Source: Candidatus Cloacimonadota bacterium (lineage in GTDB: Bacteria > Cloacimonadota > Cloacimonadia > Cloacimonadales > TCS61). From it: DNA of 19,951 nucleotides. Made by a program: the position numbers and the translations under genes. The stretch lies in the NCBI GenBank assembly GCA_021108055.1, contig JAIORR010000221.1, positions 1 through 19,951 on the forward strand, given 5' to 3'. Numbering within the stretch: position 1 is the stretch's first letter; each line of letters opens with the position of its first letter. Positions 13,685-19,951 of the stretch are shown in pieces. The notes under the pieces are model-generated. The model was not told where the DNA came from, ran no database searches, and saw only the letters and a program-made list of their open reading frames with translations.

Positions 13685-14227
13685 TTAATTTTTCTTAAAA
13701 GGCATGCCCAATCTTTGAAGAAGTTCTCTTCCTTCTTCATCTGAACTGGCAGATGTAACGAAAGTAATATCCATTCCTCTTAGAGCATCGATCTTATCAT
13801 ATTCGATTTCGGGAAAAACTGTTTGTTCTTTTATACCCAAAGTGAAATTCCCTCTTCCGTCAAAAGATTTTGGTGATATCCCTCTGAAATCGCGAACTCT
13901 GGGAATAACAATACTCACCAATCTATTAAAGAATTCATACATGACCTCGCCGCGAAGAGTAACCTTACAGCCAATAGGCATTCCTTCTCTGAGCTTGAAA
14001 TTAGAGATAGATTTTTTTGCTTTTGTTACCACAGGTTTTCTTCCTGTTATAATGGTCATCTCTTTCACAGCATTATCGAGTAATGCTTTGTTCTGAGTTG
14101 CAATGCCTACGCCCATATTAACTGATATTTTTTTTAATTTTGGAACACAATGAACATTATTATAATCAAAATGTTTCATTAATGCAGGAATTGTTTCTTT
14201 CTTATATTTTTCCAATAATTTATTCAT
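13685..14227 (-). CDS. rplE: 50S ribosomal protein L5
   Basis: L5 binds 5S rRNA and forms a bridge to the small-subunit head. The 180-residue product shows CVPKLKKISVNMGVG, the segment GMPIGCKVTLRGEVMYEF, VRDFRGISPKSFDGRGNF and the end LLQRLGMPFKKN. I chose ATG 14225-14227: GAGGAG at 14234-14239 lies six bases upstream and this gives the normal 180 residues; a TTG six bases earlier (14231-14233) would sit against the Shine-Dalgarno itself. It is 11 bp after rplX. Confidence 0.97.
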   Translation of the reverse strand: MNKLLEKYKKETIPALMKHFDYNNVHCVPKLKKISVNMGVGIATQNKALLDNAVKEMTIITGRKPVVTKAKKSISNFKLREGMPIGCKVTLRGEVMYEFFNRLVSIVIPRVRDFRGISPKSFDGRGNFTLGIKEQTVFPEIEYDKIDALRGMDITFVTSASSDEEGRELLQRLGMPFKKN

Positions 14228-14238
14228 TACCAACTCCT

Positions 14239-14571
14239 CTATATCTCATCGCCTGTTTTTTTGCAGCATCTGATCCTTGAATCACCGGCTTTTTTAAATA
14301 CAGCCCGAGTAACTTCTCCCAATTTCTCATTGAATAATTTAACATTCGAGACATGGATGGGAGCTTCTTTTTCAACGATCCCGCCTTGTTGATTCTGTTG
14401 CGAAGGACGTGTATGCTTTTTAATAAATCCTACTTTTTCTACGATAACCCTATCTGTTTTCGGGAAAGATTTCAGGACTTTTCCTTTTACGCCTTTATAT
14501 TTTCCTGTGATAACAACGACCGTATCACCTTTTTTAATTCTCATTTTATTTTTTTTATCTTTCTTTATCAT
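14239..14571 (-). CDS. rplX: 50S ribosomal protein L24
   Basis: L24 is an early-assembly protein beside the exit tunnel. The 110-residue product carries the KOW motif (IKKGDTVVVITGKYKGVKGKV), the central VEKVGFIKKHTRPSQQNQQG segment and the C-terminal RCCKKTG. The ATG at 14571 has AGGAG, overlapping the rplN stop, in the right place; a second ATG nine codons later matches the minimal family start and is a possible alternative. Confidence 0.96.
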   Translation of the reverse strand: MIKKDKKNKMRIKKGDTVVVITGKYKGVKGKVLKSFPKTDRVIVEKVGFIKKHTRPSQQNQQGGIVEKEAPIHVSNVKLFNEKLGEVTRAVFKKAGDSRIRCCKKTGDEI

Positions 14572-14579
14572 AACAACTC

Positions 14580-14948
14580 CTAAACTACTTCCGGTGCAAG
14601 AGAAATGATCTTCGTATAATGCTTTTCTCTCAATTCGCGGGCAACAGGACCAAAGATGCGAGTTGCGATCGGTTCACCTCTTTCATCGATGATAACCGCA
14701 GCATTATCTTCAAAACGAACATACGTTCCGTCTTGTCTTCTTACTTCTTTATGTGTACGCACGATTACTGCTCTTTCTACAGTACCTTTTTTAATTTTGC
14801 TGTTTGGAACTGCTGATTTTATGGAGACTACTATTACGTCTCCAAGACTGCCGTATCTTCTTCCCGAACCACCGAGCACCTTGATACATTGTGCTTTTTT
14901 TGCTCCGGAATTATCTGCAACATTTAATATTGTCTGAGCTTGAATCAT
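14580..14948 (-). CDS. rplN: 50S ribosomal protein L14
   Basis: L14 lies on the interface side of the large subunit and takes part in an intersubunit bridge. The 122-residue product has the universal length and reads MIQAQTILNVADNSGAKKAQ, contains GSGRRYGSLGDVIVVSIK and ends REKHYTKIISLAPEVV. ATG start at 14946-14948, 10 bp after rpsQ. It is the first spc-type gene but shows no promoter gap from the preceding S10-type block. Confidence 0.98.
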   Translation of the reverse strand: MIQAQTILNVADNSGAKKAQCIKVLGGSGRRYGSLGDVIVVSIKSAVPNSKIKKGTVERAVIVRTHKEVRRQDGTYVRFEDNAAVIIDERGEPIATRIFGPVARELREKHYTKIISLAPEVV

Positions 14949-14958
14949 TTCAGACTCC

Positions 14959-15210
14959 TTATTTTCTTCTTTCGATAATTTTGTTTAAAACCCATTTTTT
15001 ATCACGGCTTATCGGTCTGCTTTCCTGGATTAAAACCATATCTCCGATATTGCATTCATTCTTTTCATCATGAGCTTTGAACTTCTTGTGTTTTCTTACA
15101 ATTTTTTTATATAGTGGATGTTTATACTGTCGTTCAACTTTAACGACAATAGTTTTGTCCATTTTATCACTTACAACAATACCTGTTTTTGTAACTTTTC
15201 TATTTGCCAT
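14959..15210 (-). CDS. rpsQ: 30S ribosomal protein S17
   Basis: S17 is a primary 16S rRNA binder with an OB fold. The 83-residue product shows KTGIVVSDKMDKTIVVKVER, HPLYKKIVRKHKKFKAHDE and the GDMVLIQESRPISRDKKW signature. The ATG at 15208-15210 overlaps the end of rpmC by 11 bp, implying coupled translation. Confidence 0.97.
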   Translation of the reverse strand: MANRKVTKTGIVVSDKMDKTIVVKVERQYKHPLYKKIVRKHKKFKAHDEKNECNIGDMVLIQESRPISRDKKWVLNKIIERRK

Positions 15211-15418
15211 CAGTTCCTCTTATGTTCATAGACCTATCTCTTTCTGTCAGCAGAGTTTTAATTCGAGCTACATCTTTTTTCAGTGTTTTCATTCGCATAG
15301 GATTTTCCAATCGATTTGTAGCTTCCTGAAATCGCAGATTGAATAATTCTTCTTTGAATTCACTTAGTTTAACCTGAAGTTCTTCTTTCGTTAATTCTCG
15401 GAGTTCGCTCATTTTCAT
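15200..15418 (-). CDS. rpmC: 50S ribosomal protein L29
   Basis: L29 is a small two-helix protein at the exit tunnel that contributes to binding of SRP and trigger factor. The 72-residue product reads MKMSELRELTKEELQVKLSE, then LFNLRFQEATNRLENPMRMK and a basic third segment. The ATG overlaps the rplP stop by one base (TAATG). A second ATG two codons in is an alternative start. The 3' end overlaps rpsQ by 11 bp. Confidence 0.96.
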   Translation of the reverse strand: MKMSELRELTKEELQVKLSEFKEELFNLRFQEATNRLENPMRMKTLKKDVARIKTLLTERDRSMNIRGTDGK

Positions 15419-15834
15419 TATTCAACACCCTCTCTATAAATGATTCTCGTTTTAATAGGCAATTTATTTCCTGCAAGACGTGCAGCTTCTTTAGCCACAT
15501 CATTATCGACTCCCTCATATTCAAACATAATTCTGCCCGGCTTAACTACTGCGACCCAATGTTCCGGAGCACCCTTACCTTTTCCCATACGTGTTTCAGC
15601 AGGTTTTTTTGTTATTGGTTTATCCGGAAATATCCTGATCCAGAGTTTACCTGATCTTTTCATCTGGCGTGTAATGGCAACACGAGCAGATTCTATTTGC
15701 CGGCTGGTTATCCAGCCAGATTCCATTGCAATAACAGCATAATCTCCGAAGTTAAGAGTACTTCCTCTGTAAGCTAATCCTCTTCGACGACCCTTTTGCT
15801 TTTTTCTGAATTTAACTTTCTTTGGTGCTAACAT
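15418..15834 (-). CDS. rplP: 50S ribosomal protein L16
   Basis: L16 sits near the A site and the 5S rRNA region. The 138-residue product has the usual length and begins MLAPKKVKFRKKQKGRRRGL, followed by the signatures GWITSRQIESARVAITR and RMGKGKGAPEHWVAVVKPGR. ATG start at 15832-15834, 11 bp after rpsC, with a one-base stop/start overlap to rpmC. Confidence 0.98.
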   Translation of the reverse strand: MLAPKKVKFRKKQKGRRRGLAYRGSTLNFGDYAVIAMESGWITSRQIESARVAITRQMKRSGKLWIRIFPDKPITKKPAETRMGKGKGAPEHWVAVVKPGRIMFEYEGVDNDVAKEAARLAGNKLPIKTRIIYREGVE

Positions 15835-15845
15835 AATCTTTCTCC

Positions 15846-16493
15846 CTAATTAAGGATATCGCCTTTATATATCCAAACTTTGATGCCAATTATTCCATAA
15901 GTTGTATTTATTTCTGTGAGAGCATAATCAATATCCGCCCTGAGAGTATGAAGTGGTGTTCTACCTTCATGATATCTTTCCGTTCTTGCCATTTCAACAC
16001 CGCCTAATCTTCCTGCACACTGAACTTTAATTCCCTGAACTTCGTTGCGCATTGCATTTCTGATGGCAAATTTCATCGCTCTTCTAAATGATATTCTTCG
16101 CTTTAACTGACTACCAATTTCCTGCCCTACAAGTGAAGCGTCAGACCAAAGATTTTTGATTTCCTGAACATTAACAAGAACGTTAATTTCGGAATTTCTA
16201 TCCTTATTACAAAGAACCGTCAGTTCGTTTCTCAGTTTTTCTATCTCTGAACCTTTTCTTCCGATGACCTGACCGGGTCTTGCTGTATGAATGTCGATGA
16301 TAACCGATTTTGTTTTTCTTTGAATAGTAACTTTGGATATCATTGCATCTTTCAAGCGGCTGCGAATGTATTTTTTAATTTTCAGATCTTCGTGCAAATT
16401 TGAAATGTAATCACCTTTTGTAGCAAACCAAACTGATTCACAGTTCTTATTTACACCTAATCTGTAACTTACAGGATTAACTTTTTGTCCCAA
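15846..16493 (-). CDS. rpsC: 30S ribosomal protein S3 (TTG start)
   Basis: S3 lies at the mRNA entry pore and has helicase-related function with S4 and S5. The 215-residue product starts MGQKVNPVSYRLGVNK, contains the KH domain around ARPGQVIGRKGSEIEKLR and the C-terminal domain (RISFRRAMKFAIRNAM, GRLGGVEMARTERYHEGRTP). The start is TTG 16491-16493, with AGGAGG at 16500-16505 six bases upstream. The gene overlaps rplV by 17 bp. It is on the short side for S3 because it lacks an acidic or basic C-terminal tail. Confidence 0.97.
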   Translation of the reverse strand: MGQKVNPVSYRLGVNKNCESVWFATKGDYISNLHEDLKIKKYIRSRLKDAMISKVTIQRKTKSVIIDIHTARPGQVIGRKGSEIEKLRNELTVLCNKDRNSEINVLVNVQEIKNLWSDASLVGQEIGSQLKRRISFRRAMKFAIRNAMRNEVQGIKVQCAGRLGGVEMARTERYHEGRTPLHTLRADIDYALTEINTTYGIIGIKVWIYKGDILN

Positions 16494-16842
16494 CGTTATC
16501 CTCCTGTTCTTTATTCAAAATTTTTAGTGTTATGTGACATGTTCTTCTTCTGATAATAGTAGCTCTTCCCTGAGCACGAGGTCTGTGTCTTTTCATTATC
16601 GGACCGTCATCAGCAAAGACTTTACTAATGAACATGTTGTCAATATCTGCCTTACCTTCTTTCATCGTAGCATTTGCAATTGCAGAATTGAGAAGTTTTG
16701 CAACATCAGACGCTACTCTTTTTTTTGAGAAAAGCAATATTTTTTGGGCATCAAGCACTGTTTTGCCACGGATTAGATCCAAAATAAGTCTTGCCTTCCG
16801 TGCTGAGCCCCTTAAATTCCGAACTCTGGCTATTGCTTCCAT
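16477..16842 (-). CDS. rplV: 50S ribosomal protein L22
   Basis: L22 lines the exit tunnel with its long hairpin and binds all domains of 23S rRNA. The 121-residue product reads RNLRGSARKARLILDLIRGK, LLNSAIANATMKEG, and the hairpin and signature RHRPRAQGRATIIRRRTCHI. The C-terminus extends slightly beyond the core into the 17-bp overlap with rpsC. ATG start with GGGAG upstream, 28 bp after rpsS, the longest gap in the cluster. Confidence 0.97.
   Translation of the reverse strand: MEAIARVRNLRGSARKARLILDLIRGKTVLDAQKILLFSKKRVASDVAKLLNSAIANATMKEGKADIDNMFISKVFADDGPIMKRHRPRAQGRATIIRRRTCHITLKILNKEQEDNVGTKS
16500..16505 (-). promoter_or_regulatory. Ribosome binding site that fixes the TTG start of rpsC
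   Basis: AGGAGG on the minus strand, six bases before TTG 16491-16493, lies inside the coding end of rplV. Confidence 0.85.
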
Positions 16843-16870
16843 TAGTTAAGCTCCCTTTTTTATTTGACTA

Positions 16871-17134
16871 TTACTTTTTAATTCTGTGACCACGAAATGT
16901 TCTCGTTGGAGAGAATTCTCCCAACTTGTGACCTACCATGTTTTCTGTAATATAAACTGGTACAAATTTTTTGCCATTGTGAACAGCAAATGTATGTTCA
17001 ACGAATTCCGGTAAAATCGTAGATCTTCTGGACCACGTTTTGATAACCTGTTTCTTGTTTCCTGCATTCATTGCATCAATTTTTTTGATGAGATGATTAT
17101 CTACAAAAGGTCCTTTTTTAATTGAACGAGCCAT
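16871..17134 (-). CDS. rpsS: 30S ribosomal protein S19
   Basis: S19 forms a complex with S13 in the head and contacts tRNA. The 87-residue product reads MARSIKKGPFVDNHLIKKID, TWSRRSTILPEFVEHTFAVH and the signature MVGHKLGEFSPTRTFRGH. It is slightly shorter than the common 89-93 because the basic tail is brief (RIKK). ATG start at 17132-17134, 11 bp after rplB. Confidence 0.97.
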   Translation of the reverse strand: MARSIKKGPFVDNHLIKKIDAMNAGNKKQVIKTWSRRSTILPEFVEHTFAVHNGKKFVPVYITENMVGHKLGEFSPTRTFRGHRIKK

Positions 17135-17145
17135 AGTGATTCCTT

Positions 17146-17976
17146 TTATCTTTTCTTCTTAGATTTAACAATATAATTATTTGAATATTTGTGTTTCTTT
17201 CTGGTTTTTCCGCCTTTCGCCAGAACACCCCATGGAGAGACCGGATGACCTCCGCCGGAAGTTTTCGCTTCTCCTCCACCCATTGGATGGTCAACAGGAT
17301 TCATAGCCACGCCGCGAACGGTAGGACGGATACCCATCCATCTTTTACGTCCTGCTTTTCCCAGAACGATAGAATTATGCTCTGTATTACCTACCTGTCC
17401 CAGAGTAGCATAACATTCTTTTCGAAGATAATGAACATCGTTCGAGGGCATACGGACATGAATGTAATTACCTTCTTTTGCCACAAGCTGACCGTAAGAA
17501 CCTGCACTGCGAGCTATCTGACCTCCTCGACCCTGCTTGAACTCGATATTATGAATTATCGAACCCAGAGGTATTCTGTCTAAAGGAAGAGCATTCCCCA
17601 CTTTGACCTCAGCTTTCTCACCGGACATAACAACATCACCTACTTTCAAGCCAAGTGGAGCAAGAATATATCTTTTTTCTCCATCCACATAATGTAATAA
17701 TGCAATTCGAGCACTTCTATTCGGATCATACTCGATAGCTGCAACTTTTGCCGGAATATCATGTTTTTTTCTTTTGAAGTCGATTATGCGGTATTGTCTT
17801 TTGTGACCACCTCCACGGTGACGGCAAGTGATACGCCCGTGGTGATTTCTTCCAGCTTTTTTGGGAAGTGGTTTAATCAGAGATCTTTCCGGTTTGTCTT
17901 TGGTTATTTCTTCAAATGTATAACCGGTTTTAAATCTCATTGTCGGGGTAATTGGCTTATATTTTTTGATTCCCAT
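17146..17976 (-). CDS. rplB: 50S ribosomal protein L2
   Basis: L2 is a primary 23S rRNA binder required for subunit joining and close to the peptidyl-transferase centre. The 276-residue product has the standard length, with GRNHHGRITCRHRGGGHKRQ in the N-terminal part, the OB/SH3-like core (RGGQIARSAGSYGQLVAKEG) and the strongly conserved MNPVDHPMGGGEAK containing the functional histidine. The basic tail ends VKSKKKR. ATG start at 17974-17976, 15 bp after rplW. Confidence 0.98.
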   Translation of the reverse strand: MGIKKYKPITPTMRFKTGYTFEEITKDKPERSLIKPLPKKAGRNHHGRITCRHRGGGHKRQYRIIDFKRKKHDIPAKVAAIEYDPNRSARIALLHYVDGEKRYILAPLGLKVGDVVMSGEKAEVKVGNALPLDRIPLGSIIHNIEFKQGRGGQIARSAGSYGQLVAKEGNYIHVRMPSNDVHYLRKECYATLGQVGNTEHNSIVLGKAGRKRWMGIRPTVRGVAMNPVDHPMGGGEAKTSGGGHPVSPWGVLAKGGKTRKKHKYSNNYIVKSKKKR

Positions 17977-17991
17977 TAGATACTCCCTGTT

Positions 17992-18279
17992 CTACGATTC
18001 AAAATCAGAAATGGAATCGCCTTCTTTGAGTTTAACAATAGCTTTTTTCCAATCTGCTCTTTTCCCTGTAAATCTTCCCATTCTCTTAACTTTTCCTTGT
18101 TGACGAATTGTATTCACATTCAGAACATTTACATTGAATATTTTTTCAATAGCTTTTTGAATTTCAATTTTATTTGCATTCACGCTTACTTTAAATGTAT
18201 AACTATTGGTGGTATTCTTTATAGAAGTAGTCTTTTCCGTGATGATAGGAGCTATAATAATTTCTTGATCATATTTCAT
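17992..18279 (-). CDS. rplW: 50S ribosomal protein L23
   Basis: L23 lies at the tunnel exit and is a docking site for trigger factor and SRP. The 95-residue product reads IIIAPIITEKTTSIKN, YTFKVSVNANKIEIQKAIEK and the loop around RRMG-like KVKRMGRFTGKRADWKKAIV. The ATG overlaps the rplD stop by 4 bp (ATGA), so translation is probably coupled. Confidence 0.97.
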   Translation of the reverse strand: MKYDQEIIIAPIITEKTTSIKNTTNSYTFKVSVNANKIEIQKAIEKIFNVNVLNVNTIRQQGKVKRMGRFTGKRADWKKAIVKLKEGDSISDFES

Positions 18280-18911
18280 TTTGCAAAAACCTCCTTCATC
18301 TTGTTCAATGCAGCTTCTGTTATTATCAGGAGATTGCAGTTAAGAATTTCATAGGCATAAATACTGTCTGCTTTGTTCATCTTTACGTATGGAATATTAT
18401 TAAAAGATTTTATCACTTTATGATCACTTCCATCAATAAGGATAAGTTTTTTGCTTTTTTCCGGTGTAATTTTGGAAAGTAATTCTTGTGCTTTTTTTAC
18501 GCTTGGTTTTTCAAATTCTAATGATTCAAGTACAATAACCTGTTTTTCTTTTGCTCTTTCCGTAAGAGCAAGTTTCAATGCCAGTCTTTTCTTTTTCTTT
18601 GGTATCTTCTTGTACCAGTCTTTTGTTTTGGGACCAAAAGCATTACCACCACCAACTCTAAGCGGTGTACGAAGATTACCAGGACGTGCATTTCCAGTAC
18701 CCTTTTGTCTGAAGAGTTTCCTCCCGCTGCCTTGAACTTCTGCACGAGTTTGAACAGACGCATTTCCCTGCCGTTGATTAGCAAGGTATATATTAATAAC
18801 TTCATATAAAAGAGCTCTGGGATTTTTTGATTCAACCTGAAAAAGAGATTTTGGAAGAGTTGTTGTCCCAACTTCATCGCCTTTTAACGAGTATTTATTT
18901 ACTTTCAACAT
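18276..18911 (-). CDS. rplD: 50S ribosomal protein L4
   Basis: L4 reaches the exit tunnel; in E. coli it also represses its own operon. The 211-residue product has the N-terminal strand, the extended loop with QGNASVQTRAEVQGSGRKLF, QKGTGNARPGNLRTPLRVGGG and the Rossmann-like C-terminal part (VIVLESLEFEKPSVK; LILIDGSDHKVIKS). Length is normal. ATG start at 18909-18911, 14 bp after rplC; overlaps rplW by 4 bp. The usual L4-responsive leader upstream of rpsJ is not seen because tuf directly precedes it. Confidence 0.97.
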   Translation of the reverse strand: MLKVNKYSLKGDEVGTTTLPKSLFQVESKNPRALLYEVINIYLANQRQGNASVQTRAEVQGSGRKLFRQKGTGNARPGNLRTPLRVGGGNAFGPKTKDWYKKIPKKKKRLALKLALTERAKEKQVIVLESLEFEKPSVKKAQELLSKITPEKSKKLILIDGSDHKVIKSFNNIPYVKMNKADSIYAYEILNCNLLIITEAALNKMKEVFAK

Positions 18912-18925
18912 TTATTATCTCCCAA

Positions 18926-19549
18926 TTATAGTTCTTTTCTTAAACGAACTATGCTATTTCTATGTCCCGGAACTGCACCTTTTACCATAACAAGATTCTT
19001 TTCTACATCGATTTTTATTACTTTTACATTAAGAACTGATGTTTTTTCCATCCCTTTATGTCCCGGCATTTTTTTCCCTTTAAAAACTCTGGCAGGTGTT
19101 GCACACTGACCGATAGAACCAGGTCCACGATATGATTCATGAACACCATGAGTTGCCTTGAATCCATGGAATCCGTGTCTTTTCATTACACCGGCAAAAC
19201 CTTTTCCTTTTGAGAAACCGGTAATTTTAAGCAGTTCGTTTTGTTCGAACATACTAACGTCAAATACCTCACCTTGTTTAATATCTTTATAAAATTTTAA
19301 TCGGAATTCTTTTAAGTATTTATATGGTGGGCTATTATGTTTTTTAAAGTTACCTATATCAGATTTGCTAAGTTTTTTTTCATCGATTTCTTCGAAACCA
19401 AGTTGAATTGAATCATAGCCATGTTCCTGCTTGGTTTTGCGATTGATCACCCGGCATGGACCTGCTTTTATTACTGTAACAGGTATCATCTTTCCATTTT
19501 CACCGAATATCTGTGTCATTCCAATTTTTTTTCCAATTAAACCTATCAT
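18926..19549 (-). CDS. rplC: 50S ribosomal protein L3
   Basis: L3 is an early-assembly protein whose loop approaches the peptidyl-transferase centre. The 207-residue product starts MIGLIGKKIGMTQIFGENGK and contains the signature GFAGVMKRHGFHG and the loop around GPGSIGQCATPARVFKGKKM. AGGAG precedes the ATG at 19547-19549. It is 11 bp after rpsJ. Confidence 0.98.
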   Translation of the reverse strand: MIGLIGKKIGMTQIFGENGKMIPVTVIKAGPCRVINRKTKQEHGYDSIQLGFEEIDEKKLSKSDIGNFKKHNSPPYKYLKEFRLKFYKDIKQGEVFDVSMFEQNELLKITGFSKGKGFAGVMKRHGFHGFKATHGVHESYRGPGSIGQCATPARVFKGKKMPGHKGMEKTSVLNVKVIKIDVEKNLVMVKGAVPGHRNSIVRLRKEL

Positions 19550-19560
19550 CTTAAGCTCCT

Positions 19561-19881
19561 CTACGCTTTGATCTCTACGTGCACTCCTGCCGGTAAACTT
19601 AATTTTTTTAAGGCTCCGGTAGTTTGTGGGGTTGGATTCACAATATCAATCAAACGTTTATGAACTAACATTTCAAATTGCTCTTGTGCTTTTTTATATA
19701 CATGTGGTGCTTTTAGTACCGTATAAAAGCTTCTCTCTGTGGGTAATGGTACCGGCCCAATTATTTTTGCACCTGTATTTTTTGTATTTTTTACGATTTC
19801 CGCAACCGATTTATCTAATAAACGAAAATCATACGCTTTAAGTTTAATTCTTATTCTGTTTTCAACTTTTTTCTTAGCCAC
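19561..19881 (-). CDS. rpsJ: 30S ribosomal protein S10 (GTG start)
   Basis: S10 is a head protein of the small subunit; in E. coli it also binds NusB in transcription antitermination. The 106-residue product reads RIRIKLKAYDFRLLDKSVAEIV, which I split as RIRIKLKAYD and LLDKSVAEIV, then GAKIIGPVPLPTERSFYTVL and the end GVHVEIKA. The start is GTG 19879-19881 preceded by GGGGGA; an ATG two bases upstream is out of frame. It follows tuf by 14 bp, so the cluster continues from the str-type genes without a separate promoter gap. Confidence 0.96.
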   Translation of the reverse strand: MAKKKVENRIRIKLKAYDFRLLDKSVAEIVKNTKNTGAKIIGPVPLPTERSFYTVLKAPHVYKKAQEQFEMLVHKRLIDIVNPTPQTTGALKKLSLPAGVHVEIKA

Positions 19882-19885
19882 ATTA

Positions 19886-19891
19886 TCCCCC
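19886..19891 (-). promoter_or_regulatory. Weak ribosome binding site for the GTG start of rpsJ
   Basis: GGGGGA on the minus strand, four bases before GTG 19879-19881, in the 14-bp gap after tuf. It is a poorer match than the AGGAGG sites used by the other non-ATG genes. Confidence 0.55.
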
Positions 19892-19895
19892 AGGC

Positions 19896-19951
19896 TTATT
19901 CAAAGATTTCGCTTACAACGCCGGCACCAATAGTTCTGCCACCTTCACGGA
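19896..19951 (-). CDS. tuf: Elongation factor Tu, C-terminal end (gene continues beyond the right edge)
   Basis: The last 17 complete codons read REGGRTIGAGVVSEIFE followed by TAA at 19896-19898. This is the characteristic end of bacterial EF-Tu, the GTPase that delivers aminoacyl-tRNA to the ribosome. The 5' part is outside the window. Its position immediately before rpsJ is the usual str-S10 junction. Only this fragment is visible, but the motif is highly specific. Confidence 0.93.
   Translation of the reverse strand, partial: REGGRTIGAGVVSEIFE

Noticed and set aside
13672..13740. N-terminal extension of S14 (84-residue reading)
   Set aside because: It overlaps rplE and has no family match, while TTG 13671 has AAAGGAG at the right distance and gives exactly 61 residues.

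Overview
The window looks like a chromosomal segment from a low-GC, Gram-negative-type bacterium. It has two halves: a short plus-strand accessory region (about 1-4934) and a long minus-strand ribosomal-protein cluster (about 5173-19951). The two halves converge on a 238-bp intergenic region that holds the cluster's terminator.

Region 1, plus strand. The 3' part of a type I DNA methyltransferase gene (hsdM, entering from the left edge) overlaps hsdS, the two-domain specificity subunit. Next comes a 500-residue AlbA_2 (Schlafen-like) / GHKL-ATPase-like / winged-helix protein, then radC. No hsdR is visible; if present it lies to the left. This is a typical defence-type neighbourhood. The AlbA_2 gene carries a compound repeat cassette between its ATPase-like domain and its C-terminal winged helix: three 11-bp units, a G7 tract and five perfect 12-bp units. 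Related 12-bp units recur, out of context, in the gap before radC.

Region 2, minus strand, read from right to left. The 3' end of tuf leads into an uninterrupted S10-spc-alpha super-cluster: rpsJ, rplC, rplD, rplW, rplB, rpsS, rplV, rpsC, rplP, rpmC, rpsQ, rplN, rplX, rplE, rpsN, rpsH, rplF, rplR, rpsE, rpmD, rplO, secY, map, infA, rpmJ, rpsM, rpsK, rpsD, rpoA, rplQ. The longest gap is 28 bp and several genes overlap, so it is probably one transcription unit (about 14.8 kb in the window) ending at a strong intrinsic terminator just past rplQ. It supplies ribosomal proteins of both subunits, the SecY translocon channel, methionine aminopeptidase, IF-1 and the RNA polymerase alpha subunit. adk, often found between secY and map in other phyla, is absent.

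Organism (inference). The secY-map-infA order without adk resembles the FCB group. However, strong Shine-Dalgarno sequences (AGGAGG or close variants) precede many genes, which argues against a typical Bacteroidota member. A candidate phylum such as Cloacimonadota would fit, but this is a guess from gene order and style, not a database result. S4, S14 and L36 are all of the zinc-binding (C+) type.

Most notable: ribosomal protein L30 carries a lysine-rich, histone-H1-like C-terminal tail of about 111 residues, nearly twice the length of the L30 core. Other points are the repeat cassette in the AlbA_2 gene, a nested symmetric palindrome between radC and the terminator, and the restriction of all non-ATG r-protein starts to small-subunit genes.
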